DNA of 64,000 nt from positions 13,764,001-13,828,000 of the forward strand of contig NC_079887.1 of NCBI RefSeq assembly GCF_029227915.1, in the 5' to 3' direction. Below the pieces are notes generated by a model. That model ran no database searches, was not told the DNA's origin, and saw only the letters and a program-made list of their open reading frames with translations. This document shows positions 32,836 to 45,737 of this stretch, piece after piece. The position numbers and the translations under genes are program-made. This DNA comes from Hydractinia symbiolongicarpus. Lineage: Eukaryota > Cnidaria > Hydrozoa > Anthoathecata > Hydractiniidae. The stretch's first letter is position 1; the number at the start of each line of letters is the position of its first letter.

Positions 32836-34764
32836 GACCTCAGGCAATATTTTGCGGTACAGCCTGGGGTCATCAGTTATTATTGTATTAGTTTGAATTC
32901 ATAGATAACCTTTGACTGCTTGCTTTGAAAGTGTTTTGTGTAGTCATTGTAAATTTATCATTAATTTCAAAGAGGGTATACATATAGTAAGAAAGAAAAT
33001 GAAATAAATAATAATAATGGAGAGTGAAAGTATTTGCAAAGAAAATAAATTTAAAATAATATTCAGTAAATGCATAATTTGCCAGACAGATGTTCAGAAA
33101 TATAAGATTAGTAAGAGTGATAGCTTTTTCCTTTCTCTTTTTTTTTGTTTAACGGGAATGCTTTCAATGGATAACGATTTTTGCACGACTCCTTTCTTAG
33201 CTGATCATATCTTTAAAAAAATGGTGGCGAGACATTAAACTAAAGTCAATGTTGAATCGAAACCAAGTCGAAAAATATCACTGCCTTTATTAGATTTTTT
33301 ATAGTGCTAATAAGGTTATAGGTTGGTTTCTTTGTTAATGACCTTGATGACCATTTTAACATTTCTACTGCACATGTGTCAAAGACTTTCTTTACCTCAA
33401 ACTTCCTTTACTGTCTCCATTTTCTACGTCAAAGCTTGATTAGAAAATATGTGCACGAATATCCAAGAACTCTTCTAACATTAGATGGGCAGAATGTTTT
33501 TACCAAGACATTTGTGATGTTATTACAATCTTAAACCTAGTGGCAATAAAGCCACTGTAATAATTAAAAAGCACTAGTTGGTATTTCACCAAATGGAAGA
33601 ATTACTTTCATTTCAAACATATCAACATTATCCTCAAGCATAGACCAGATATTCACTGTGTGTTGTTATTTAACAAAGTTTTTGCTACTACGTCCACAAC
33701 CAAAACGCGAAATAAAAAAAAATAATTTCAAATTATATTAAAGTCCAAGTAAAATTTTGTATTAAAAGTTACCTATAAAGTTGTCTTCCTCCAAGCCAAA
33801 CTACAAAGTCAACACAATCCAGTTGCGAACAAAAAAATTGTGCTTCTACTTAATAGTAGTATTTAAAAGAGATTTATAATAAAATTTTATCATCTGTTTA
33901 GCGCCTCTGCCATGGACATCTCCTACTTCGAAATTAGACATTCGATTTCAATATCCCACTTTTGATTAAATAGAAAATTTACAAAAATTCCATCCAGTGC
34001 TGATCCCAAACGAGAATAATCTTAGACAGGAGCGAACCAACAGTATCAGTTCTAATATACTCATTTTGAGTATGAATCAATGTTCGGTATAATTGTAGCA
34101 CATATTTCTCATATGAACTACCTATACCTTGTTGCATATGTACTAAAAAAGCTATAAAACAATGACTTTAATTCGGTGATAACTCTACTGAGTTTCGACA
34201 AGCAGTATAAATGTTGCATGCAGAAAAAATAAATTTTTTGCGGTGAATTAAACAGAGAAACCCTAGATAAACCTCTTTGTCTATTTTCAATAGCACTTAT
34301 TTTAACTGGGTTAATGGAGAGAGATGCTGCATAGTGATCCACCACGCGTTTAAACCGAAATTTTGACATGCCGTTATGACCATTAAAGAAGAATGGTTAT
34401 TGTGATGGCTCAATTTGCTGTTCCACTAGTGTTTTTTGTACGATGAACAGTGTCCACATTAAGAATTTCTCCTTGTACTAGTTGTGAAATACCTAGGTGT
34501 GGATATGGATTCATGTTATGAAAAAAAGAAGCCGGTTGGTGAAAACACATTTTGTACACATTCTTTTTTTCGGTGTGTTATCAGTGACTAATTTACCAGA
34601 TTTACGTGTATGATTTCATTGCATGATTGAAGACGTCCATTAATAAGACGTCCCGTAAATATAGTGTGCGTGTATTATTTTAATCGATGTGCACTTATAC
34701 CATAGTTTTTTCACAAAGATTTATTTTTTTATTTAAAGTTGATTTTACATAGTTCCAAATAACT
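32836..34764. other. Non-coding, no gene recognised
   Basis: AT-rich sequence. The frames at 33017-33238 (+) and 34118-34369 (-) have no domain-like features. Confidence 0.45.
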
Positions 34765-34844
34765 CGACTAATTTACACTTAAATCGAATAATTTACCTCT
34801 AAATTGACTAATTTACATCCAAATTGACTAATTTACACCGAGAA
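34765..34844. repeat. 20-bp tandem repeat, four copies
   Basis: Four successive 20-bp units at 34765, 34785, 34805 and 34825 with consensus TGACTAATTTACACCTAAAT. Units 3 and 4 are the closest pair. Confidence 0.85.
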
Positions 34845-35283
34845 ATTAAACCATAAACACAGAAAATATTATAAAAAAAGAAAAATATACATAATACAAG
34901 ATGTGACAGGGAAGTCATCTGCGCAGCTTACAAGAACATACACTCATTTCAACTTTAAAACCTTCTAACGTTCCAGATTTTTTATTATGTTTGGGTAGTA
35001 CATTCCATAAAAAGGAACATGTAAATATAAATGAACAGGTTTCAAATAACTCGTGGTTGCACTAGATACAGCAAGCGAGTTGGCCTCACATAAAAGAATA
35101 AGGAAAGTTCTCTCTGTCTTTCTTCCTCCAAGCATGAAGGGTGGACGTATCCCTCAAGTAGTTCTGTATATTTCACAAAGTAAATGACGTAGATGGTGTA
35201 GCTAAACACAGAGGATATAAACACGTTTAATATTACTTTTGATTAATTGAAGTCAATGTTACTTTTAACCTTGCAAAGACATC

Positions 35284-35469
35284 TTAGGCTGTACATTGCT
35301 CTATCGCACCTTGGAGTCCAAGATCGCACAATGTAGCAATGTGCGAATTAAATGAGAGCTTGTTACTTATGTTAAAACCTAAAAGCTTCACAAAACTAGA
35401 AAAAAATAAAGTTATATTCTTAGAGAATGGCCTCATCCATTTTGAGTAGTCAATAATTGGCTTTTGCAA
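35284..35469 (-). pseudogene. LINE reverse transcriptase remnant
   Basis: The 61-residue frame contains VKLLGFNISNKLSFNSHIATLC. This is the well-known block near the end of the RT domain of CR1/jockey-type LINEs (VKLLG-x-x-ID-x-KL-x-F-x-x-HI-x-x-LC). Nothing else of the element is recognisable around it. The frame goes out of register after ATLCDLG. Confidence 0.7.
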
Positions 35470-38400
35470 TACTTTAATTCTTTTGTCAACTTTTTAATTT
35501 GTTCAGTTTTTTTTTCTGAGTCTCCAAGTAATAACAACATGTGTCTTTCCTGGGACGTCTGAGAGTGATTGCTGTAATTCTTTCTGGCCATCTAAAGAAA
35601 GCAGGAAATATTTTATGATGGATATTCTCAAAATACTGAATTACAAATTTTTATGATTAATACTTCTATGTGATTACGGTAATACATGCAATAAAATATA
35701 CACAAATGTGATCTATATTGTAGTACCCGCATACATCTGTCTGTCACGTAAGATGGTACCGCAAGTAGCGAGTACTATATATATATAATACGATTTTACA
35801 TCACAGTAAGATACTGCCAGCAATATTTTGCGATATATTATTCGAATTTCTAGTTATTTGAAGCCGATTTCGAACCTCGTGGACGAAAAATTCCCTGAGT
35901 TTTTTGAAATATGAGGCAAAAATATCTAAAACAAACTTTTTAGAAAGTAAAAACAACTTTCTAATTCCAGAAATTTGTAACAAGAATTGTAACATGAGAA
36001 TCTCATTCCTGTGTTTATTCATTCTCCTCTTCTAAACGCAACTCCGAGATCAAGTCTCATAACCACTCCACCACGGGTTAATCTAATACTTTCTTTTTTT
36101 ACAGCAGCGGTGCAAGCCGTCGTCGCTCATTGATAAAGAAAAAGAAGTAAAAGTAAAATTTGATGCACAATATATATGATCGTGTAATACCAGTGCATAT
36201 AATGAGACGAGCAGGTAGCTTATATGATCATATGCCATCTAAATTTGATCGTGTAAAAGCTGCTTAAGGTTTTGAGAAGCCTAGTTAAATCCCACCCTTC
36301 TCCCTTTAGATCCCTGCTTATCAGTAGCCTTACATTGTTCGGATGTCTATCCAATTATAATAGGTGAAAGTAATGCACCATAGTTCTTGCTATTAGTAAA
36401 CTTCTTGCGTAAGATTCGATCGTGTCAAAAAACAAACCCCAGTCACTTACATTTTCGTCCACAACACGAGGAATTATGGGTTAGTCCATACCCGGACGGG
36501 GATGAAAATTCTGATGACGGTAGTAATCAACTGTCGATCTCGCAATTTAGCTAGTATCCACAACTTAAAACCAATATCACCAATGTTATTGGATTATTAA
36601 CAAAAAAGCAAACATATGATAACCACAAAGTCAAATGTTCAAAAAACGGAAACATGTAAGGGTTTACCACGAGAATAGCGCCCTTGCCAATTTTTTTTAC
36701 ATTACTTACACACTCTTTTTTTCTCTGTCTTTAAAAATTTTAAATCGCTTTTTTCTTTCTTCCATTCTCTCACTACCAGTAAGTTTGTTTGCAAAATTAG
36801 TAACTTGTTAACTCTTGCCATCTTTGTTTACATTCTAGTCTGATGCTCGCTTTTTATGCGCGCACAATTGAAATAATATGCTTTTTTCCCCCAACTCCGC
36901 TCCGTCCGCTACGCCTGCACGAAGATCGATGAATGAAGACCCCTCTTTAGTCCTTTCTCGTGAAGTCTTTTTAAGAGCAACAAAACCATTTATAGCGGCA
37001 ATAATGTCATCTACGTTTAAGAGCGCGTTTCAAAACAACTATTTGTGGAAACCAAACGATTTCCTCAAAGAGCGCGGAAATTGGAAAAAAGTGTGGTATA
37101 CCTTTTTTACACGTATTGAAAATGATCAGCTAGCATTTCAATAAACAGCCATTGTGAGTTAAATAGCCAGGTCTTGAAGAGAAAATGTTACCCCTTCAAA
37201 ATAAACACACACGATTGAATATATTTCAACAACTGCTTAGAGTGTTAACAATTTCAATTGCAGTTGGCTTAAAAGAGGATCACACTGGAGACACTTATTA
37301 TTCTATGGAGATTATGCTTACATTGTGATAAAAATCACTTTTCCAATGTTTTATATCAGACATCAAATAGAATTAAAAACAAAAGTGATTTTACAATATA
37401 ACAATTTTTTAAAGAAAATATAAAGGAGTTACAACGAATTTAATTTAGACTCAAATAAAATCACAAAACATGATTCCACAAACTACATCGACAATAAATA
37501 ACTATGTAATTAACTGAAAAATATATAAAAATTAAACCCCTTCTTGAGTGGCTGCCGAAAATACTTTGTTTAAGGAACACACAAAAAAGTGATAAGCAAA
37601 GAATTTATACCAGTTAAAAATCACCATGCAGTTTTAGGCAACCACCAACTATGTAAATATATAATACCTTGAAAAGTATATGACATAGAAAATTATGTTA
37701 TTAGCAAAAAAATAAAATAAAAAATATTAGGGCATCTTTAGCAAAATTTCAAAAAATAAATGAAACTAATTGTTACAAAAAAAAACATATATGGATGCTA
37801 GACATATGGTGAATATATGTACAACTTGGAATGAACTCATTCTTACATGTGATTTCTTTAAAAGTGCAGGATGTTCCAACAAAACTTTCTAAAAGGCAAA
37901 TCTAGTGGAAACGAATAATTTATGTCCTAAAGTAAATTGTAAAGAGGAATTTTAACAAAAAAACAACGTTTTTTTGGTCACTAAGGTCTTTATAACAGGT
38001 CTTTATCCTAAATCCTGTCGTCAACTTATTTTGAACCACATTATGCTACATACGAACAAAGGTATCAAGTCCATGAATCTAAACACTGTGAGGTGAAATC
38101 GTATACACAAAATTTTATGGTAACCTTTTTCACCTCGTACAGGTTTTCCACTCGTTTCAAGGCCTAAAATTCCTAAATATTCCAACATTTACACAACAAA
38201 CATATTTCCTTGACAAAAACCAGAAGAAGAAAATTGCTCTAGACATCCATAAAATTTCTTCAAAAACTTTTTAAACAGTCCCTGAAGGGGAGGCACACCC
38301 TGAACTAACTATTAAATTATCAAATAATTTTTCATTATAAATCAAAGCTATAGATACAACTAAAAAAACATATGGTAAACTGACTTGTTCGCCATTGTTT

Positions 38401-38559
38401 TAAAAGTACATCAAACAAGTTACTTGATCAATAATAGTAGGAAATTTAAAATATTGCATACAAGTATTATCATATTTTCATAATTATAACGTAGCCTATA
38501 TACGTAAAAAATAAGAAAAAATAATGATTATATGGGCGCACATAGCCAAATAAAAATAT
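35470..38559. other. Non-coding, no confident gene
   Basis: Contains AT-rich sequence, a (TA)n-like run near 35777-35790, a tRNA-like scrap (36030-36080, minus; A-box-like GGTGGAGTGGTTATGAGA) and a GACGGGGATGAAAATTCTGATGACGGTAG-like repeat word near 36493, related to 17585. The frame at 36878-37144 (+, 88 codons) is not recognised. 37200-38559 is probably partly 3' UTR of the TRIM gene. Confidence 0.45.
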
Positions 38560-41247
38560 TTATTGTTCGTTTTGTGGGAAATGATGATTTTGTTGGTTTC
38601 GATTTAAGCATTTGACATACTCCTCTGAAAGTATTTGAAAGGACTGCTCCGGAGGGTAATCTTCTCTTTTTTCCAAAATCACTGAGGTCAACTGAATAGA
38701 GTTTCCTTCCAGACTGCTCGAAATTGACTCCAAATGTGATTTTAAATCTCGAAAAACGTACATAAATTCAGTGTCCATTCCATTCTTCTCCAGTGTTTCA
38801 AAATAAGTCATGCAATTCGAAAATGCTGTAGTAATCCCTTTGGATTTCGCAATCGATGTGACACCATCGTTAAAAATATGGTTAATTTCATCAATCAGTT
38901 TCGTTTCTTGCTCCAACAAATGAGCCCTCATGATTTCAAAAACACTTTTTATTTCCAAAATGGACCTCTCCTTAGTTTGCATCAACTCTAAGTTTTCCCT
39001 TTCTGCATCATCTATAGCCTTCAAAGTAGCCAATTCTTTCTCCTTTGTGGTTTTGAGTATAATCTCTAAAATCTCCTTTTTCTCACCAACAATTTCTTCA
39101 AGTAGAAGATGACGGTGGTCAATATGTTGCCTACTTCTCGTACAAGTTTGGCATACAACAGCATCGCAAGTCTCACAATATAACTCCAACTCTTTACCAT
39201 GTTTCTTGCAAAGATGGTAAAAACTTCTCACCAGCTCCTCTTGCGTCACATCTTTCAATAGTGCCATATTGTGACCTTTAAATTTTCGTTTACGTTTGTG
39301 ATCAAGTACACATGCATCACAAAGTTTTTGATGACAGACAAGGCAATATGTAGTTGGCACATCTTCTTCACAATCATCGCATTGCGTTTCTTTACTATTT
39401 TCCTCATTCATAGCTTGAATGGCTTCGACCAGGTTTTTAGCAAGTAAATTTGATGGTAGTGTCTCAAGATCATCAACCTGAAATTAATAATCCCATATTT
39501 TAATTCCCTAACGTGAGTGATTATGGTTGTCCGCGTTTATTTTTTATTCATGTTAAACCTGTATGGGGACATAATGGTTAAAACAACATCTATTTGCCCC
39601 CGGTTTAGTAAGCGACGTCATTTTCTACGTGTAAGAGATAGCACAATTCTTTTTAAAATCACATATACCATGTCACTATAAAAGCATGTCTGTTTACCAT
39701 GTAAATTTATATATCCATATAACGGAAATATACCAATGTACAAGGTGAAGGTTATATCAGACAAATGACTTATATAAATATAAGCCTAGCATAAGTATAA
39801 AGGTGTAAAGCTTTATAGGGAAGGACTGTATGTGGCATACTTTATTGTTAGATATTTTTGCAACAAGAAGATTCCACGGTTTCGCAGGTTATTCAAAAAT
39901 TCTAGACATTAAATTCAGTCTTGAGCCGCAAAATTTTATTATGTGAAAATGTAAAAAAAATTCAAGCTTGAACAAAATATGTTCCTCTATATTCTTAAAT
40001 CCCAAAGTTTTATTCTAAAATAAGAAAGTATGGAAACTGAATTCTCCCAAAATCCATCAAACTTAAAATCTCAATTATTGAACCAAATCTCACATTTAAT
40101 TTTTATCCGATTTATAATTTTTTTTTCTTGCAAAATTTCCCAACAATAAAGTATAGAAATTACTTCTTTTTCCAGACATGAATTAATTCAATGTGTTCCA
40201 AACTGTGGTTATTCACATTTGGTGTAAAATGTTCAGGGAGAGGACTAATTTTGAGGGTAGGATTTACACAGGGAATGACTGAGTTTTCATTTTTTTTGTC
40301 CATTTTATCTCAGCAATCATCGTGTGAATTACAGAATTGGAGAGGAAATAGTTCCATGTGCCATTTATTTATTTTCTCATATTCTAAGAAGACACATCTT
40401 GCTTGAAATTAGAAAAAATTGCATCATCAAAATGTAAAATTTTTCAAAATTTGTAACAAAATTTAAAGGTCCTGGGTACTGGGTAAAATACATGTCAATA
40501 ACAGCTTGATAGGATGCCTTCTATACTACCTTATTAACAGAAGCAATTCATTTCAATGAGTTCAACGTGATTCAAAGATATAAGTGGATCAGAATAACAT
40601 TCAAGAAAAAAGCAAAATGTCTCCAAGATTGCGTTTTATACTGTGTTATGATATCTGCTCCAGTAAAGGCAAATATCAGGCCTTTTATGTGGTATATAAC
40701 ATTGCTCAAAGCAAAATGCACGCACTCCTGCTAGATTCTTAGAAATCTCTAATTGGGACCTGATCATTCCAATGTAAAATTTTTGGCTAGCATATCAGCA
40801 CTTCACAACAAGATATTCAACCACTTATGTCCCAATATTGGAAGTTAAACTTTACAACAAAAAACTTGCACAACAAGAAATAGGTAGTACCTGGGTGATT
40901 GTGCTACATGACATACATTGCACTGCCATCATACCATTGTATTCCCTATGTACAGGTCTGAGACACTCCATGCAAAACGTGTGCATGCAACTTAATAATT
41001 TCGGATCTTTGAATCGATCATTACAAACACTGCAATCAAGGTTAACATTTTTTACATTATCAGGCTTTTCTCCAGTGTTATTATGTTCAGCACCATTATT
41101 ATTCTCCAGATCTATATTTGCAGCATCAAGAGGGGCATCTTCAACAGCAGGAACTGGGTTTTCTGGATTAGGTTGAACGTCCACTGCAAATGGTGGCGCT
41201 GGTTCCACTGCAGGTGCCACTTCTAATTCAACGGGAGCATCATCCAT
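38560..41247 (-). CDS. TRIM-type protein: RING, two B-boxes, coiled coil (two exons)
   Basis: Exon 1 is 41247-40891 (119 codons, ends before GTACTA). Exon 2 is 39477-38560, starting after a TTTCAG acceptor, phase 0. The protein is 424 residues. An acidic, Pro/Ala-rich N-terminus (1-60) leads to a C3HC4 RING (C72, C75, C87, H89, C92, C95, C111, C114). The linker LETLPSNLLAKNLVEAIQ is typical after TRIM RINGs. B-box 1 (152-188) and B-box 2 (209-241) follow, then a coiled coil (about 245-360). It ends with no NHL, SPRY or filamin domain (class C-V-like). It is probably a cytoplasmic E3 ubiquitin ligase; the substrate is unknown. The 1.4-kb intron is AT-rich. Confidence 0.93.
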
Positions 41248-42539
41248 TTTATATAATCTGTATTTTCATGTATTATTCTAAAAGATTAAAATTATAGTAT
41301 TAATCAACTCATTCCCATAGTAATACGCATAACAAAACACCCTATCACTTTAACATAGCTATTGCCCAAACACCATACTTGCTTTAACTACCGTTTTAAT
41401 TGTGTCTATCTCGAACACAAAATTTATTATTCATTCTATGTCTAATGTCATAACAGATTTCTTTAAAACATTAGACAGAAACAAAATTATTTTTTTTTGT
41501 TCGATTTTATTGATTGAGAAAATACTGCATGGTGCCTTTGGAAACTCACAACTAAAGCTACTTTTACACAACAGTTTGTTAATATAATTATTTTATATCC
41601 AATAAATTTTTTTTAGACATTTCTATTGCAATCTTGATTACCAATCACCAGTTTAATGATACAAAACTAACCATTATTAGAATGATTGATCTGAAATTGA
41701 AAGTAAACAAAAATAATGCAATGAAATGAGTCATTATTAAATGGTTATTTTAGTCTTTTGAAAAAAATTTTTGACAAAAATGAAATAATTAATATCACTC
41801 ACCAAAAAAATGGTAACTCATATGAAGCCAAAACATTAATGTAAAAAAAATGGAGTTTCATTCACAGTCCTTATCTTTCTCAAACTTGCACTTTTCCAAT
41901 GAGGTGTCATTTGGTGACAAAATTCCAATATAACTGTTGATGGAAATTTTGACTTCCAAACCAGCTGTCATGGAATTAAAATTAGAAATAGAGAACAAAC
42001 AAGATTTCACTAACAAATAAATTACCTGGAAGTAGTTTTTCCTTCTCAATGTTAACTGCAGATCTGTGTGCTTGTTTTAGCGGATTTTTTTCTAGTTTCT
42101 TATGGTCTATTGTTTACAACAGTAAAAATTAAAAAATAATAAAAAAAAAACATATTTTCTGTTAAATTTTTTATAACTTTCTATTTACCTGCCTGACAAA
42201 CTCTTCAATAGTGTAATAACAACAAACCAGAAATAAGGAATTTCCCAAAGCCACACAAAGCTGAGTTATGTAAATTGTAAACAATGTGCTTGTTTACATA
42301 AACCATGAAAATAGTAAATAACTGTGACTGATGTGTAACTTAATTTTATTGTTAACAAACTCACACTAGTTTCCACATTAATGGTAGCAATTGTTGTAAG
42401 ACAGGTTGATCAAGAAAAAAACAATGCAATCTTATGTGGCATATAATATTGTAGCTCCTCATGTGTTACAAGTTCTTTCTCAGCTGGCTTATAAACATTC
42501 GTCGTCTGCTATCTTTATTTCTCTGACGTATTCCGAAAA
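41248..42539. other. Non-coding, TRIM upstream region
   Basis: AT-rich; no gene recognised. The small frames here (41402, 41858) have no motif. Confidence 0.4.
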
Positions 42540-43157
42540 TTATTTTAGGTTTTTGCTGTGGTCACTTGCTGTGAATTTGCTGAGGATGGAAGCAACAAAT
42601 TTTGATAGGTTGTATAACGGTGTTCCAGTGCAGGAGACGATTGGTCGAATTGGATTTCCCTGTTTATGAATTTTTGGTAGTCCATAAAATCGTGGTGGTG
42701 GTCCGTCACAAGGTTTTAGTCGGTAATACTGCTTATCGTTGATGTATTCTTTTCTCTTCAACTCCATTAAGATGTTCCTCGCTTCTCGTTTGATGACTTC
42801 TGTTGGATCTTTCTTGACAAGTTTGTAAGGCACGTTGTTGATGTGTTCGTTGCACTTGTTGATGTAGTCAGGTGTATTCATGATAACCATTGTTCTACCC
42901 TTGTCTGCCGGTAGGATTATGATATCTTTGTCCTCCTTTAGATTCTTCAATGACAGTCTTTCAGATTTTTTCAAATTTTCCTTTGGCTTACTTAAACTCT
43001 TACTGTGTCTGCCTCTTCTTTTGATCTTTAATTGCTTCTTCCACTTTCGCAACTATTTCTTTCTTTGGAATTGAAGCTGGTGTCATACAGAAATTCATTC
43101 CTTTTGATAGAAGGCTTGTTTCTTTTGTCGTGAGTTGTCTGTTGGAAAGATTGACAA
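42540..43157 (-). pseudogene. Penelope-like RT, N-terminal part
   Basis: Two overlapping frames give the expected Penelope order: VNLSNRQLTTKETSLLSKGM ... FCMTPASIPKKE (one frame), then, after a shift near 43010-43040, LKNLKEDKDIIILPADKGR, RFYGLPKIHKQGNPIRPIVS and TPLYNLSKFVASIL. DKGR and GLPKIHK-x-x-x-PIRPIVS are hallmarks of this RT group. The frame ends near 42540 shortly after the SKFVASIL motif. The RT catalytic YADD region is missing, so it is not functional. Confidence 0.88.
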
Positions 43158-43413
43158 CAGACAACTCACGTGTAAAGATTGTGATGCAGTGTATATAGGC
43201 GAAACAAAAAGAAAGTTTAAGCAACGAGCACAAGAACATATGCACGCAGTGAGAAACAGAGATGTGAAGAAAAACGAAAATGCGGACCACAGCTGGAGCA
43301 GAAGTCATCAGTTTAATTTGGATGAGAACAAAATCATTGACAGAGAATCCAGAACAACGGCCAGAAAGATTAAAGAAACCATCAACAGTGTAGAACGTAA
43401 CAAACACATATAA
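43150..43413 (+). pseudogene. Penelope-like GIY-YIG endonuclease domain
   Basis: From about 43155 the frame reads NRQLT (from the inverted arm), then CKDCDAVYIGETKRKFKQRAQEHMHA ... HSWSRSHQFNLDENKIIDRES. This is the GIY-YIG nuclease module that Penelope-like elements carry after their RT: the YIG motif, a Cys pair just before it, and the conserved R and E downstream. The module itself appears intact to its stop at 43411-43413, but it is severed from its RT. The same domain, split, occurs at 25735-26251. Confidence 0.85.
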
Positions 43414-43605
43414 ACAGCATCTCGTATCAACTTCATGAGATTAGGTTACCAGCCCTACAGAAGAAGTAGTTACCCACATCCAGGTCCGGAAATGTTAATT
43501 ACTGTAATTACCTGTAATTATCAGCTTGTTTCTGATTGGTTAATTTTTATGAATTTCGATCCTCTGCAATTATATAAATGCATGTGCAACATCATTTTAC
43601 TTTGC

Positions 43606-43637
43606 CTGATGATGGGAGAAGGATCTCCCGAAACGTT
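43606..43637 (+). ncRNA. Hammerhead-ribozyme-like core in the Penelope 3' region
   Basis: CTGATGA (43606-43612), an extra T, a 6-bp stem GGGAGA/TCTCCC with loop AGGA (43614-43629), then GAAACGTT (43630-43637). This has the order of the hammerhead core: CUGANGA, stem II, GAAA. Penelope-like elements are known to carry hammerhead motifs. The extra T, the GUU cleavage triplet and the poorly paired stem I make activity doubtful. The locus-1 copy has GAAACGTC but a changed CUGA box. Confidence 0.35.
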
Positions 43638-43689
43638 GCCTACTTAACTATCATGTTCAAGAAATGATAAACCACAGTAAAAAAATTAT

Positions 43690-45467
43690 ACTTATTTATT
43701 TATTTATTTATTAATAATGGAAAATTCTAAACATATAATGGTGGCCATCTCCCTAGATTAGTTATTTAACTAGTATGATGGTCTCCAGCTTGTTTAAAGT
43801 TTTTAGCAATTTGTCTAGTTAAAGTTCCTTTTTCAATGGAACATTTTGTTCTTGTAATTAGTTATGTTCTCAGCAAATAAAGTCTTCGTTACTTACGTTA
43901 AAGATTTTGTGTTTAATGTAAAATCATGTTTATGCGAAGAATGTAAAATCAAAGCGATCATACCAAAACTTTTTTTAATAGCTTTGTACCTTGCGCATTG
44001 CTACCTGCTTTTTTTATTTCTATCACTGTTTTGATAAACACGCCTTGATTTTTGTGCAGGCAGCTCAAAATAATAGTTTCAAATACTAGTTTCGGTCAAT
44101 CAAATTAAACTTACTTGACGAAGATTAAAATAAATAAAGTAAATTGCCATTTTCATCAATCCAAAGTTTTATTATTTTTTGTTGTGTTGCGTTTTGTTAC
44201 ATCACCGTAGATCATTTAAAAATTATGGAAACAGCATTGTAGAAAGCGAAAAGATTGCCCTAGATCGTTTAAAAATCATGAAAACAGGATCGTTTTAATT
44301 TGTATAAAATGTAAAACGATGGCGAAGAACGTTCCTAAATAAATAACAACATTAATGTTTGTGCAAAAACAATAAAATTGCACCCAAAACACAAGATTGT
44401 ATTAAAGTATTATAATAGATCATATGTAAAAACAAAAGATAATATGTTGCCGTTAATAAGTAGAAACAATAAAAACTTAAAGCTTTGTTAATTTTTTTTA
44501 TTTTTTTCCCCATTGATCCCTTGAGACAGCTATTGCAATTAAATACAACAATAAGTTACACAAAGTTTACATAAGGTAAATAAAGTTCCCATGTGACACA
44601 TGAACTCTATGTTTTTTAACGTGCAAGAATAGCTCATGTATTTAACAATAGGTTAACAATAACAACGAAAGTTCTGATGCTACTGAAGGTTCGTGTGAAG
44701 AGGTGAGAGGGACATGGGCCTGATATGGTTTGCAAAATTGTCTGACTTTTCAGAATGTGTGACCTGGTTTTTAGCACATCAACAAAGTGAGACACTGGTA
44801 AATGAAGCCAAAAAATGATATTTGTGTACTTATGAATTTTGTTCATAAGGAATATTGTGTTGTGCAGATATATGACACCACTTATAGTTATTGTAGCTAG
44901 CTAGCTAGAGCTAAACACTACACACCCTGTAGGTAGATACAAAAAAATCATAAAAACATATAAGAACAGTACCTACAACCTTCTCCATACCAACCTGTAG
45001 TTACGTATAGCACAGAAGTATATTAAAAAAAACTAAAGGTGGTTTTTGCAAAGCTGTTGTGGCGAGTTTTTTACTGGAGCCGTGGAAATCGAAAGTAATT
45101 TTATTTGAGGAAATGTGGTAGGTTTTGATCGTGGAATTATGCTGATTGTGCAAAACGCAAACAGTGCATTGTGGGTTGATATGAGTTGCTGAAAAAAATT
45201 TAACTTTTAAACCAATCAAATTGTCGTTTCTATAGTTACTTTCGCATATTAGTACACTTTTTCTCAATGAAAAATAGTCAAACATCCAGATAAAAATACT
45301 CAATTCATTGATCTGAACCAAGGAGCTACAAGTGTGCATAACGTTACTGTGAACTTGTTTCGTTGTTCAAGGTTTGATTTTAATAGACCGTTTATTTTTT
45401 TGGATATGGTGGAGATTTGAAAGCCTAACTTATTAGCTCATATATATATTTCGCCTTTATTTTTTAG
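43690..45467. other. Non-coding, LC8 upstream region
   Basis: A (TTTA)n run near 43690-43713 and AT-rich sequence; a GCTAGCTAGCTAG run near 44894-44908. Frames 44634 and 45001 (-) have no motif. The 5' UTR of LC8 probably includes an exon in this stretch, because a splice acceptor sits directly before the ATG. Confidence 0.4.
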
Positions 45468-45737
45468 ATGACCGACAGAAAAGCAGTTGTTAAGAATGCA
45501 GACATGTCTGAAGACATGCAGCAAGATGCTATTGAATGTGCTACCCAGGCCATGGAAAAATTTAACATCGAAAAAGATATTGCAGCATACATTAAAAAAG
45601 AATTCGATAAGAAATATAACCCCACATGGCATTGCATAGTTGGCAGAAATTTTGGATCATATGTTACTCATGAAACAAAACATTTCATTTATTTTTACAT
45701 GGGACAAGTCGCTCTTCTGTTGTTTAAATCGGGTTAG
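45468..45737 (+). CDS. DYNLL1: Cytoplasmic dynein light chain LC8
   Basis: 89 residues, the exact length of LC8, and near-identical to animal LC8 throughout: [62 protein letters not shown]8 is a homodimeric hub that binds short TQT-type motifs in dynein intermediate chain and many other partners. The coding region is one exon. The ATG is directly preceded by TTTTTTAG, an acceptor, so a 5' UTR intron is likely. A polyadenylation signal AATAAA is at 45893-45898. One notable difference from the usual end (GQVAILLFKSG) is Leu for Ile. DYNLL1 and DYNLL2 cannot be separated in an invertebrate. Confidence 0.97.
   Translation: MTDRKAVVKNADMSEDMQQDAIECATQAMEKFNIEKDIAAYIKKEFDKKYNPTWHCIVGRNFGSYVTHETKHFIYFYMGQVALLLFKSG

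Larger units (their letters stand above)
42540..43680. mobile_element. Penelope-like retroelement, folded back (locus 2)
   Basis: The left half (43157 to 42540, minus) encodes the N-terminal region and first RT segment. The right half (43155 to 43680, plus) encodes the GIY-YIG endonuclease and the 3' end. The halves face away from each other from a hairpin: CGTGAGTTGTCTGTTG at 43129-43144 is inverted exactly at 43155-43170 with a 10-bp loop. In a normal element both lie on one strand, so the 5' part has been inverted and the middle of the RT lost. Frameshifts are present in the left half. Confidence 0.9.

Noticed and set aside
36030-36080. tRNA gene on the minus strand
   Set aside because: A-box-like sequence is present but there is no proper B box or cloverleaf. 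Kept only as a scrap, likely SINE-related.
36878-37144. 88-codon frame on the plus strand
   Set aside because: No family motif and no supporting exon nearby. Possibly real but unsupported.
43000-43407. 135-codon minus-strand frame across the Penelope junction
   Set aside because: It is partly the reverse strand of the endonuclease. Only its end (from about 43157 leftward) is genuine Penelope N-terminal sequence.
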